The notes beneath the pieces were generated by a model. That model saw only the letters and a program-made list of their open reading frames with translations, did no database searches and was not told the origin of the DNA. A DNA stretch of 64,000 nt from Paracoccus limosus (GTDB lineage Bacteria > Pseudomonadota > Alphaproteobacteria > Rhodobacterales > Rhodobacteraceae). Positions 51,754 through 59,617 of the stretch are shown one piece after another; positions within the stretch are counted from its first letter, which is position 1; the number at the start of each line of letters is the position of its first letter. The DNA lies in assembly GCF_009711185.1 (NCBI RefSeq), contig NZ_WMIF01000007.1:82955-146954 (forward strand), written 5' to 3'. Position numbers and translations under genes: made by a program.

Positions 51754-52188
51754 TTAGTGCTTGACTTGCGCCAGTTCGGCATCCATGCGGGCGCGGGCCT
51801 TGTTGGGCAGCTTGCCCGTGGCCAGCGCGTCATAGTTGGGCGCGTCGGGGCCGGCCTGAATCAGCGCGACCATGCCCATGGGGAAGTGCGGCTTGCACTT
51901 GACGCCGTAAAGGCCGGGCTTGTCGAGGGTCAACACATATTGCTCGTTCAGCTTGGATTCGAAGTCGCTTACGCCTTCGGGCAGCATCCCGGGCAGCGAG
52001 GCGACGTCATGGCCCTTGTCCTTGGGCACGAAGGTCACGGTGTCGCCCACCTCGGCCTGGACGAAGGCGGGTTCAAAGACCATCATCCCGTCTGCGCCCT
52101 TGTTCAGCATCTGCACCTGATGGTCGGCCGCGAGGGCAGGACCGGCCAATGCGGCAAGCGCGGCGGCCGTGATCAGAATGCGTTTCAT
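51754..52188 (-). CDS. Pseudoazurin, type I copper electron carrier
   Basis: A 144-residue precursor with a Sec signal ([20 protein letters not shown]). The mature cupredoxin has copper ligands His in DKGHDVAS and Cys, His and Met in [12 protein letters not shown]. It carries electrons from the bc1 complex to nitrite, NO and N2O reductases. AAGGAG precedes the ATG at 52188; a longer frame is unlikely. Preceded by an NNR-like box. Confidence 0.95.
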   Translation of the reverse strand: MKRILITAAALAALAGPALAADHQVQMLNKGADGMMVFEPAFVQAEVGDTVTFVPKDKGHDVASLPGMLPEGVSDFESKLNEQYVLTLDKPGLYGVKCKPHFPMGMVALIQAGPDAPNYDALATGKLPNKARARMDAELAQVKH

Positions 52189-52243
52189 GTTCTGTCTCCT
52201 TGCAAACATGGCCGCTGCCTAGCAGGCCGGCGCCGGCCCGACG

Positions 52244-52257
52244 TTGCGCTGTGTCAA
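52244..52257. promoter_or_regulatory. NNR/FNR-like box between pseudoazurin and nnr
   Basis: TTGCGCTGTGTCAA keeps TTG...CAA symmetry and the NNR right half GTCAA. It is 56 bases before the pseudoazurin start. The left half is degenerate. Confidence 0.5.
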
Positions 52258-52283
52258 ATTGCAGGGAATGGCATCGCGCCGGA

Positions 52284-52964
52284 TCAGAGGCTGGTTTCGG
52301 CAATGGTGGCCAGCCCGGCGGGATCGGCGATGATCACCTTGCGCCGGGCGCGCAGCAGGATGCCCTCGGCCTCCCATGCGGCCATGATGCGCGAGGCGGT
52401 ATGCAGGGTATTGCCGCTCATGTCGGCGATGTCCTGACGGGTGATGGGAAAGGGGATCTCGACCGGGCCGGGACCGGGGCGGGCCTGCCGCGCCAGCCGC
52501 AGCAGCAGATGCGCGATGCGCCGGCCGGCGTCCTCGGTGGACATTTCGCGCAGGCGGGTATGGGCCTCGTCCAGCTTGCGCCCGACCGCCTGAATGGCCG
52601 AGACGGCCAGCGCGGGGGCGGCGGCGATCAGCGGCTCCCAGCGGGCGCGCGGCCATGCCAGCAGGCGGCAGGGCAGGATGGCCTCGGCGCTGCCGGGAAA
52701 CTGGGTGCGCCCGATTGCCGAGGCAAAGCCGCAAAGCTCGCCCGGATTGACGATGCGGACGATGAACTGCTGGCCGTCCTCGGTCAGCTGCGTGACCTTG
52801 AGCCGCCCGTCCAGCAGCAGGAAGAATCGCGCCGCCGGATCGCCCTGCAGGAACAGGTTCTGCCCGGTATCCAGTTCGACCCGGCTCATGCCCTCGGTGA
52901 CGATGGCCAGTTGTTCGACGGTCAGCGAAGAAAAAAGTGGCAGTTCGGCAAACGCGATCGGCAT
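52284..52964 (-). CDS. nnr: NNR/DNR-type Crp-Fnr regulator of denitrification
   Basis: A 226-residue Crp/Fnr protein. The N-terminal cyclic-nucleotide-binding-like domain runs from LFSSLTVEQLAIV to LLAWPR. The C-terminal helix-turn-helix is PITRQDIADMSGNTLHTASRIMAAWEAEGIL. No N-terminal cysteine cluster is present, so it does not bind an FNR-type [4Fe-4S] cluster; a heme NO sensor as in NNR/DNR is likely. It should activate norC and pseudoazurin through the boxes noted. Start at 52964. Confidence 0.87.
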   Translation of the reverse strand: MPIAFAELPLFSSLTVEQLAIVTEGMSRVELDTGQNLFLQGDPAARFFLLLDGRLKVTQLTEDGQQFIVRIVNPGELCGFASAIGRTQFPGSAEAILPCRLLAWPRARWEPLIAAAPALAVSAIQAVGRKLDEAHTRLREMSTEDAGRRIAHLLLRLARQARPGPGPVEIPFPITRQDIADMSGNTLHTASRIMAAWEAEGILLRARRKVIIADPAGLATIAETSL

Positions 52965-53047
52965 GAGATCCTGCAAGGCAGAGAGGGGTATGGTGCCAGC
53001 TTTAGCACAGCCCGCGCCGCCCCGCAGCCGCAATGGCGGGTGCGGCT

Positions 53048-54169
53048 CTAGCCGGTTTTGCACGCCAGAAGTGTGCGGTATTTGGCGACGGTGCGGCGCG
53101 AAATCGCCATGCCGCGCCGCGCCAGCGCCTCGGCCAGCCGCGCGTCCGAGATCGGCTCGCTGTCCGGCCAGCCCCGGATCAGCCCGTCGAGCAGCCGCAG
53201 CACGGCGGTGCGGTCCAGATGCGCCAGCCGCGGGCTGATCGGGGCCAGCAGCAGCGCGCGCAGCGCCAGCGTGCCGCGCGGGCTGCGCAGCGCGACCCCG
53301 GCGATGGCGCGGCTGAGCGTGCTTTTGTTCAGGCCAAGGTCCGGCGCAAGCATGGCCAGCGTCAGCGGCTTTTGCGCGCCCTGACCCAGAAGCCAGCCGC
53401 GCTGGTGCCGCACCATGGTCTGGGCCACCCGCCACAGCGTGCGGTTGCGCGCCGAGACCGCCGCCGCCAGCGCCTGTGCCTGCGCATCGGCGCCCTCGGC
53501 CAGCGTCAGTTCGGGGTGCAGCAGGTGGTGCAGCCCGCCTTGGGCGTCAAGCTCCAGTTCAGGCGGCGGCAGGGGCGGCTGGTCGGACAGCGGGCAGGGG
53601 GCAAGGCCGCGCAGATCGGCCAGCATGTCGGCGGCGTCCTCGGTGTCGCAACCGCAAAGCGCGGCGATGCCGGGCAGGTCCGCCGCCGCCGCAAGGTCCA
53701 GCCGTTCCAGCAGCGCCGCGATCATCGGGTCGTAGCGGTTGCGCGCCTGCAGGGCCAGCCGCAGATGTTCGGGCAGCGAGCGGGCGAATACCCCCGCCGG
53801 CTCCAGCGTCTGCAGGCGGGGCAGCAGCGCCTCGATCATGGCGGGGGGGCAGCCAAGCCAGCCGGCGATTTCGGGCAGCGGGTCGCTGAGCCAGCCGTGA
53901 TCGTCCAGACAATGCACCAGCCCGCGTGCGATCCGCGCCTGATCGGCGTCCAGCCGCAGCAGTCCGACCTGCGCCAGCAGCGCCTGCCGGGCCGAGACGC
54001 TGGGGGCCGGTTCGGCCAGATCCGACAGCGCCAGCCCCGCCCCGACCGAGACCTCATAGCGCAGCCGCCGCCGCAGCCGGTCGCCGTCCATATGCAGCAA
54101 GTGCAGGGACAGCCGCATCTGCTGGCTCAGCGCCAGCGCCCCCGTCTGCCGCAGTTCATGGCGTTGCAT
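53048..54169 (-). CDS. rpoN: RNA polymerase sigma-54 factor (RpoN paralogue)
   Basis: A 373-residue sigma-54, shorter than the usual 470-500. Region I is TGALALSQQMRLSLHLLHM. The acidic region II is nearly missing. The core-binding part includes WLSDPLPEIAGWLGCPPAMIEALLPRLQTLEPAGVFARSL. The helix-turn-helix is LTLAMLAPDLGLNKSTLSRAIAG, and the RpoN box reads SRRTVAKYRT (consensus ARRTVAKYRE). It is divergent from acoX, whose promoter is of the sigma-54 type. The ATG at 54169 is used; a longer frame to 54226 would cross the palindromes. Confidence 0.88.
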   Translation of the reverse strand: MQRHELRQTGALALSQQMRLSLHLLHMDGDRLRRRLRYEVSVGAGLALSDLAEPAPSVSARQALLAQVGLLRLDADQARIARGLVHCLDDHGWLSDPLPEIAGWLGCPPAMIEALLPRLQTLEPAGVFARSLPEHLRLALQARNRYDPMIAALLERLDLAAAADLPGIAALCGCDTEDAADMLADLRGLAPCPLSDQPPLPPPELELDAQGGLHHLLHPELTLAEGADAQAQALAAAVSARNRTLWRVAQTMVRHQRGWLLGQGAQKPLTLAMLAPDLGLNKSTLSRAIAGVALRSPRGTLALRALLLAPISPRLAHLDRTAVLRLLDGLIRGWPDSEPISDARLAEALARRGMAISRRTVAKYRTLLACKTG

Positions 54170-54180
54170 CGCCCGTCCCC

Positions 54181-54215
54181 CCTGTTGCGCAACAGGTGTC
54201 GCACCGGCTGCGACA
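54181..54215. promoter_or_regulatory. Adjacent perfect inverted repeats, candidate AcoR binding site
   Basis: CCTGTTGCGCAACAGG (54181-54196) is a perfect 16-base palindrome. It is directly followed by TGTCGCA-CCGGC-TGCGACA (54197-54215), a perfect 7-bp inverted repeat. They lie about 40 bases upstream of the -24 box and beside the rpoN start, as an enhancer site would. Confidence 0.55.
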
Positions 54216-54253
54216 GTCGCGCGCAAAATCCCCGCTTTCGCCCGCTGCCCGCC

Positions 54254-54270
54254 TTGGCGCGGCCGTTGCT
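54254..54270 (+). promoter_or_regulatory. Sigma-54 (-24/-12) promoter of aco operon
   Basis: TTGGCGCGGCCGTTGCT matches YTGGCACGRNNNTTGCW at all but one fixed position (G for A in GGCAC), with the exact GG-to-GC spacing. Transcription would start near 54281, 15 bases before acoX. Confidence 0.75.
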
Positions 54271-54295
54271 TGCATGATGGTCGGGGAGGAAGAAC

Positions 54296-55309
54296 ATGGT
54301 CAAGGTCGGCATCATCGCCAATCCGATTTCAGCCCGCGACATTCGCCGGGTGATTTCGCACGCGGGCAATCTGCCCATCAACGACCGCGCCAATATCGTG
54401 CTGCGCATGATGGCGGGGCTGGCCGCCGCCGGCGTGGACGAGGTCGTGGTCATGCCGGAAAACGGCGGCATCCGCTTTCATCTGGAACGCTCGATCCAGC
54501 GCGAGCTGCGGCTGGGGCACATGAATTTCCCGCGCCTGCGCTATCTGGACATGCGCGTGACCGCCACGCCCGAGGACAGCGCCCGCGCCGCGCGCATGAT
54601 GGCCGATGAGGCGGTGGCGGCCATCGTCGTGCTGGGCGGGGACGGCACCAACCGCGTCGTCGTCGGCGCCTGTGGCGCGGTGCCGGTGGCCGGGGTCTCG
54701 ACCGGGACCAACAACGCATTTCCCGAACTGCGCGAGCCGACGATCACCGGGCTGGCGGTCGGGCTGGCCGCAACCGGGCAGGTGCCCGCCGCCATCGCGC
54801 TGCGCCCGAACAAATGGCTTGAGGTCATGCTGAACGAGCGGCGCGAGATCGCTCTGGTCGATCTGGCCGTGGTCGAGGACCGGTTCGTCGGCGCCCGCGC
54901 CATCTGGAAGACGACGGGCTTTCGCGACCTTTTCGTGACCTTCGGCCTGCCGCAGGCCATCGGCATGTCCTCGATCGCGGGGCTTCTGGACCCGGTGGAC
55001 CGCGCCACCCCCGAGGGCCGCCACATCCGCCTGTCGGCCGAGGCGCCGCGCCAGTTGCTGGCCCCGATCGCGCCCGGCCTGATCGACCGCGTCGGCATCG
55101 CCGGGATCGTGCGCATGGCGCCCGGCACCCTGCACGCGCCGTCGATCCGCGCCGGCGCGCTGGCCTTTGACGGCGAGCGCGAGTTGACCTTTACCGAAAA
55201 CGATCAGGTTTCGGTGCGACTGGTGCCCGACGCCTTTCGCACCGTCGATGTGCCCGCCTGCATGGCCCATGCGGCAGCGGCGGGGCTGTTCATCCGCAAC
55301 CCAGACTGA
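54296..55309 (+). CDS. acoX: AcoX, NAD kinase-like protein of acetoin catabolism
   Basis: A 337-residue protein with the ATP-NAD kinase fold. VGIIANPISARDIRR at the N-terminus and VLGGDGTNRVVV near residue 120 form the nucleotide site. AcoX is constant in acoXABC operons, but its exact role is unsettled. GGGGAGG six bases upstream sets the start. First gene of the operon. Confidence 0.88.
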   Translation: MVKVGIIANPISARDIRRVISHAGNLPINDRANIVLRMMAGLAAAGVDEVVVMPENGGIRFHLERSIQRELRLGHMNFPRLRYLDMRVTATPEDSARAARMMADEAVAAIVVLGGDGTNRVVVGACGAVPVAGVSTGTNNAFPELREPTITGLAVGLAATGQVPAAIALRPNKWLEVMLNERREIALVDLAVVEDRFVGARAIWKTTGFRDLFVTFGLPQAIGMSSIAGLLDPVDRATPEGRHIRLSAEAPRQLLAPIAPGLIDRVGIAGIVRMAPGTLHAPSIRAGALAFDGERELTFTENDQVSVRLVPDAFRTVDVPACMAHAAAAGLFIRNPD

Positions 55310-55330
55310 ACACCAAGGGAGGATCCGTTC

Positions 55331-56311
55331 ATGTCCAATCCATTTCCGCTGTCGAAAGAACAGCTCTTGGATGCCTATCGCAAGATGAAGACCATCCGCG
55401 ATTTCGAAGAGCGGCTGCATGTCGATTTCGCCCGCGGCGAGATCCCCGGTTTCGTCCACCTTTATGCCGGCGAAGAGGCGACGGCGGTGGGCATCATGAT
55501 GCATCTGCATGACCGCGACCGCATCGCCTCGACCCATCGCGGGCACGGCCATTGCATCGCCAAGGGCGTCGATCCCAAGGCGATGATGGCCGAGATCTAT
55601 GGCAAGGCCACCGGCTGCTGCGCGGGCAAGGGCGGGTCCATGCATATCGCCGATCTGTCCTTGGGCATGATGGGCGCGAACGGCATTCTGGGCGCCGGTG
55701 CGCCGCTTGTCTGCGGCGCGGCGCTGGCGGCGCAAAAGCTGGGCCATGACGGCGTCGGCATCACCTTCTTTGGCGATGGCGCCTCGAACCAGGGCACGGT
55801 GCTGGAAAGCATGAACCTTGCCGCGATCTGGAACCTGCCGGTGATCTTCGTGGTGGAAAACAACGGCTACGCCGAATCGACCTCGGTCGATTACGCCACC
55901 GCCTCGGACAGCTATGTCGACCGCGCCACCGGCTTTGGCATGCCGGGGATCACCGTCGACGGTCTGGACTTCTTTGCCGTCTACGAGGCGGCGGGCGAGG
56001 TCATCAAGCGCGCCCGCGAAGGCGCCGGGCCGACGCTGCTGGAATGCAAGAACGTCCGCTTCTTTGGCCATTTCGAGGGCGACGCCCAGACCTACAAGGC
56101 GCCCGGCGAAAACGAATACAACCGCGCCAACAACGACTGCCTCAAGCTGTTCCGCCAGAAGGTCAGCGAGGCGGGCGTGATCTCGACGGCGGAACTGGAT
56201 GCCGTCGATGCCGAGGTGGCGCAGCTGATCGACGAGGCCGTGGCCGAGGCCATCGCCGCGCCGCAACCGACGCCCGACCGGCTGACCGCCGATGTCTATG
56301 TGAACTACTGA
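55331..56311 (+). CDS. acoA: Acetoin dehydrogenase E1 alpha subunit (TPP)
   Basis: A 326-residue E1 alpha subunit. The TPP motif runs GDGASNQGTVLESMNLAAIWNLPVIFVVENN; HRGHGHCIAKGVD and GKGGSMHI are family signatures. With AcoB it cleaves acetoin to acetaldehyde and a hydroxyethyl unit passed to lipoamide. GGGAGGA precedes the ATG. Confidence 0.92.
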   Translation: MSNPFPLSKEQLLDAYRKMKTIRDFEERLHVDFARGEIPGFVHLYAGEEATAVGIMMHLHDRDRIASTHRGHGHCIAKGVDPKAMMAEIYGKATGCCAGKGGSMHIADLSLGMMGANGILGAGAPLVCGAALAAQKLGHDGVGITFFGDGASNQGTVLESMNLAAIWNLPVIFVVENNGYAESTSVDYATASDSYVDRATGFGMPGITVDGLDFFAVYEAAGEVIKRAREGAGPTLLECKNVRFFGHFEGDAQTYKAPGENEYNRANNDCLKLFRQKVSEAGVISTAELDAVDAEVAQLIDEAVAEAIAAPQPTPDRLTADVYVNY

Positions 56312-56325
56312 GGGAGGGGATAATC

Positions 56326-57333
56326 ATGGCACGCATCATCAGCATGAAGGACGCGGTAAACGAGGCGCTGGATCAGGAAATGACCCGCGACCCCACCGTG
56401 ATCATGATGGGCGAGGATATCGTCGGCGGCGCCGGCGCGCAGGGCGAGGATGACGCCTGGGGCGGGGTTCTGGGCGTCTCGAAAGGGCTTTACGCCAAGC
56501 ACCCCAACCAGATGATCGACACGCCGCTGTCGGAAAGCGCCTATGTCGGCGCGGCGGTGGGTGCGGCGACGGCGGGGCTGCGGCCGGTGGCCGAGCTGAT
56601 GTTCGTCGATTTCATCGGCGTCTGTCTGGATCAGGTCTTCAACCAGGCGGCCAAGTTCCGCTACATGTTCGGCGGCAAGGCCCAGACCCCGGTGGTCATC
56701 CGCGCCATGTGCGGCGCCGGTTTCCGCGCCGCCGCCCAGCACAGCCAGATGCTGACGCCGCTGTTCACGCATCTGCCGGGGCTGAAGGTGGTCTGCCCCT
56801 CGAACGCCTATGACTGCAAGGGCCTGCTGATCCAGTCGATCCGCGACAACGATCCGGTGATCTTCCTTGAGCACAAGAACCTGTATGCCAGCACCTGCGA
56901 CGTGCCCGAGGAACCCTATGCCATCCCCTTTGGCGAGGCCAATATCGTGCGCGAAGGCTCGGATGCGACCATCGTGACCTATGGTCAGATGGTCGGGCGC
57001 TCGGTCGAGGCGGCCGAGATGCTGAAGAAAGAGGGCATCGAGGTCGAGGTGATCGACCTGCGCACGCTGTCACCCATCGACATGGACACGGTGCTGGAAA
57101 GCGTCGAGGCCACCGGCCGGCTGATCTGCGTCGATGAGGCGAGCCCGCGCTGCTCGATCGCCGCCGACATCTCGGCCAATGTGGCGCAGGATGCCTTTGA
57201 CGCGCTCAAGGCTCCGATCCAGATGGTGACGCCGCCGCATGCGCCGGTGCCCTTCTCGCCCTCGCTCGAAGACCTCTACGTGCCTTCGGCCGAACGCATC
57301 GCCGCTGCCGTCCGCAAGACGATGGAGAACTGA
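56326..57333 (+). CDS. acoB: Acetoin dehydrogenase E1 beta subunit
   Basis: A 335-residue E1 beta subunit. MGEDIVGGAGAQGEDDAWGGVLGVSKGL, DTPLSESAYVGAAVGAATAGLRPVAELMFVDF and EVEVIDLRTLSPIDMDTVLESV match the transketolase-like beta chain. The ATG at 56326 has GGGAGGGG upstream. It completes the E1 tetramer with AcoA. Confidence 0.93.
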   Translation: MARIISMKDAVNEALDQEMTRDPTVIMMGEDIVGGAGAQGEDDAWGGVLGVSKGLYAKHPNQMIDTPLSESAYVGAAVGAATAGLRPVAELMFVDFIGVCLDQVFNQAAKFRYMFGGKAQTPVVIRAMCGAGFRAAAQHSQMLTPLFTHLPGLKVVCPSNAYDCKGLLIQSIRDNDPVIFLEHKNLYASTCDVPEEPYAIPFGEANIVREGSDATIVTYGQMVGRSVEAAEMLKKEGIEVEVIDLRTLSPIDMDTVLESVEATGRLICVDEASPRCSIAADISANVAQDAFDALKAPIQMVTPPHAPVPFSPSLEDLYVPSAERIAAAVRKTMEN

Positions 57334-57335
57334 GC

Positions 57336-58439
57336 ATGTCCGAGATTACCCCGATCCTGATGCCGAAATGGGGCCTGTCCATGCGCGAGGGCAAGCTGGC
57401 CGCATGGCATGTCGATGAGGGCGCCACCATCGCCGCAGGCGATGAGATCATGGATGTCGAGACCGACAAGATCGCCAATGTCGTCGAGGCCGCCGATGCC
57501 GGTCTGCTGCGCCGCCGCGTCGGTGTCGAGGGCGAGATGTATCCGGTGCGCGCGCTTTTGGGGGTCATGGCCCCCGAAAGCGTCAGCGATGCCGAGATCG
57601 ACGCCTATGTCGCCGCCTATGAGACCCCCTCGGCCGGTGGTGACGAGGACGAGGCCGGTCCCGCCTATCAGTTCGCCGACCTGCCTGCCGGCCGCATCCG
57701 CTATGCCGAGCGGCCGGGCGAGGGCGTGCCCTTGCTGCTGATCCACGGCTTTGGCGGCGACCTGGACAACTGGCTCTTCAACATCGATGCGCTGGCCGAG
57801 GGCGCGTCGGTCTATGCGCTGGACCTGCCGGGCCATGGCCAGTCGGTGAAATCCGCGCGTCCCGCCGGGCTGGATCTGATGGTCGATACGGTGCTGGCCT
57901 TCCTTGACCATATCGGGGCCGACAAGGCGCATCTGGCCGGCCATTCCATGGGCGGGCTGGTCGCGGGTGCGGTGGCGGTCAAGGCGCCCGAGCGGGTGGC
58001 TTCGGTCACGCTGATCTGTTCGGCCGGGCTCGGTGAGGAAATCAACGCGGGCTATATCGACGGTTTCGTCGCCGCGACCGGGCGCAAGGATCTGAAGCCG
58101 GTGCTGCTGCATCTGTTCAAGGATCAGGGGCTGGTCAGCCGCTCGATGGTCGAGGATCTGCTGAAGTTCAAGCGTCTGGACGGGGTGCAGGAGTTCCTGA
58201 CCGAGCTGGCCGGCAACCTGTTCCGCGACGGCCGGCAGGCCCGGCAGATCGCGCAGGCGCTGGCCGCCAGCGGCGTGCCCACGCAGGTGATCTGGGGCGA
58301 GGCCGACGCGATCATCCCGCCGGCCCATGCCGGGGCACTGTCGGGGGCCAAGGTCAGCGTCATCCCCAACGCCGGCCATATGGTCCAGATGGAGCAGGCC
58401 GCCGAGGTGAACCGGCTGATCCGCGACTTCATCGCCTGA
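57336..58439 (+). CDS. acoC: AcoC, lipoyl-domain/alpha-beta hydrolase E2 component
   Basis: A 367-residue two-part protein. Residues 1-80 form a lipoyl domain with the lipoylation Lys in DVETDKIAN. Residues 110-367 form an alpha/beta hydrolase (LLIHGFGGDLDNW, nucleophile GHSMGGL, final His in NAGHMVQ). It has no classical E2 acetyltransferase catalytic motif (HxxxDG) or E3-binding domain. This unusual layout is known for AcoC of Pseudomonas. It starts three bases after acoB. Confidence 0.92.
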   Translation: MSEITPILMPKWGLSMREGKLAAWHVDEGATIAAGDEIMDVETDKIANVVEAADAGLLRRRVGVEGEMYPVRALLGVMAPESVSDAEIDAYVAAYETPSAGGDEDEAGPAYQFADLPAGRIRYAERPGEGVPLLLIHGFGGDLDNWLFNIDALAEGASVYALDLPGHGQSVKSARPAGLDLMVDTVLAFLDHIGADKAHLAGHSMGGLVAGAVAVKAPERVASVTLICSAGLGEEINAGYIDGFVAATGRKDLKPVLLHLFKDQGLVSRSMVEDLLKFKRLDGVQEFLTELAGNLFRDGRQARQIAQALAASGVPTQVIWGEADAIIPPAHAGALSGAKVSVIPNAGHMVQMEQAAEVNRLIRDFIA

Positions 58440-58444
58440 CAGGC

Positions 58445-58470
58445 GGGCCGTCCCGGTAACGGGGCGGCCC
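58445..58470 (+). terminator. Hairpin between acoC and acetoin reductase gene
   Basis: An 11-bp stem with one G-U pair and a GTAA loop, followed by TTTCC. It may terminate part of the transcripts and so reduce expression of the three downstream genes. Confidence 0.55.
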
Positions 58471-58493
58471 TTTCCAAGGGAGGAGACAAAAAG

Positions 58494-59282
58494 ATGAGCA
58501 ATTCCGTCGAAGGCCGGGCGATCATCGTCACCGGCGCCGGGCGCGGCATCGGGCGATCCATCGCCGAGGGGCTGGCCCATGCCGGCGCCCGCGTGGTGAT
58601 CGCCGACATTGATGCCACCACCGCCGAAGCCACCGCCGCCGCGATCCGCGATGCGGGCGGGCAGGCCATCGGTCTGGCGGTGGACGTGACCGACCGCGCC
58701 AGCATGCGCGCGCTGATCGCGCAGACCGTCGCGCAATTTGGCCGGCTGGATGCGATGTTCAACAATGCCGGCATCGCGCAGGTCAAGCAGTTCAACGACA
58801 TCACCGAGGATGACTGGCACCGCGTCATGGACGTGAATGCCATGGGCGTGCTGATCGGCATCCAGGAGGCCAGCAAGCAATTCATCGCGCAGGGCGGCGG
58901 CGGCAAGATCGTCAACACCGCCAGCATCGCCGGCAAGCAGGGCTATGAGCCTCTGGCGCATTACTCGGCCAGCAAATTCGCCGTGGTGGCGCTGACGCAG
59001 GCCGCTGCCCGCGCCTTTGGCAAGCACCGCATCAACGTGAATGCGATCTGCCCCGGCGTGGTCGCCACCGACATGTGGAAGCTGATCGACAAGGGCTTCA
59101 AGGACGAGGGCCTGACGCAGCGTGATAACGAGGCCTTCGAGGGCTTTTCGGCCGATATCCTGCTGGGCCGGGCCTCGCGCCCTGACGATCTGGTGGGCGT
59201 GTCGGTGTTCCTGGCCTCGGCCGGGTCGGATTACATGACCGGGCAAAGTCTGGTCGTCGATGGAGGCATGGTGCTGATATGA
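58494..59282 (+). CDS. Short-chain dehydrogenase, acetoin reductase/butanediol dehydrogenase type
   Basis: A 262-residue SDR with the NAD site TGAGRGIG, NNAG at about residue 91, the active-site Ser in NTASIAG and YSASK. PGVVATDMWKLIDKGF matches the meso-butanediol dehydrogenase/diacetyl (acetoin) reductase subgroup, which has a long substrate loop here. It would interconvert 2,3-butanediol, acetoin and diacetyl. GGGAGGAG precedes the start. The next gene overlaps its stop. Confidence 0.85.
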   Translation: MSNSVEGRAIIVTGAGRGIGRSIAEGLAHAGARVVIADIDATTAEATAAAIRDAGGQAIGLAVDVTDRASMRALIAQTVAQFGRLDAMFNNAGIAQVKQFNDITEDDWHRVMDVNAMGVLIGIQEASKQFIAQGGGGKIVNTASIAGKQGYEPLAHYSASKFAVVALTQAAARAFGKHRINVNAICPGVVATDMWKLIDKGFKDEGLTQRDNEAFEGFSADILLGRASRPDDLVGVSVFLASAGSDYMTGQSLVVDGGMVLI

Positions 59283-59608
59283 GTGCGAAACAGAAACTGG
59301 CCGAGGCCAATGCCCGCGCGGCGGCGCTGTTCAAGGCCGATGGCAAGACCATGCAGGCCTTTCGCGGGCTGATGGTCGCCGCGAACCGCGAGGGCAAGGT
59401 CAGCCCCTCGATGAAAGAGATGATCGCCACCGCGGTCGCCGTGGCGCGCGGCTGCGAGGATTGCATCGTCTTTCACACCAGCGAGGCCAAGGCGCATGGC
59501 GCCACGCGCGACGAATTTCTGGAAGTGCTGGCCGTTGCCATAGAAATGTCAGGTGGACCGGGCACGGTCTATGCCGGCAAGGCGCTGGCCGCCTTTGACG
59601 AATTGTGA
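59279..59608 (+). CDS. Carboxymuconolactone decarboxylase (CMD)/AhpD-like protein
   Basis: A 109-residue helical protein with the redox-type motif GCEDCIVFH (CxxC plus His), as in AhpD. It is translationally coupled to the SDR gene (ATGA). Its role in a butanediol operon is not known; peroxide or aldehyde defence is a guess. Confidence 0.82.
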   Translation: MSAKQKLAEANARAAALFKADGKTMQAFRGLMVAANREGKVSPSMKEMIATAVAVARGCEDCIVFHTSEAKAHGATRDEFLEVLAVAIEMSGGPGTVYAGKALAAFDEL

Positions 59609-59617
59609 GGTGACATC

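Noticed and set aside
54329..56266. Open frame of 645 codons antisense to acoX and acoA
   Set aside because: Shadow frame in GC-rich DNA; it spans two unrelated sense genes.
57276..59246. Open frame of 656 codons antisense to acoC and the SDR gene
   Set aside because: Spans an intergenic hairpin and two unrelated genes; no domain.
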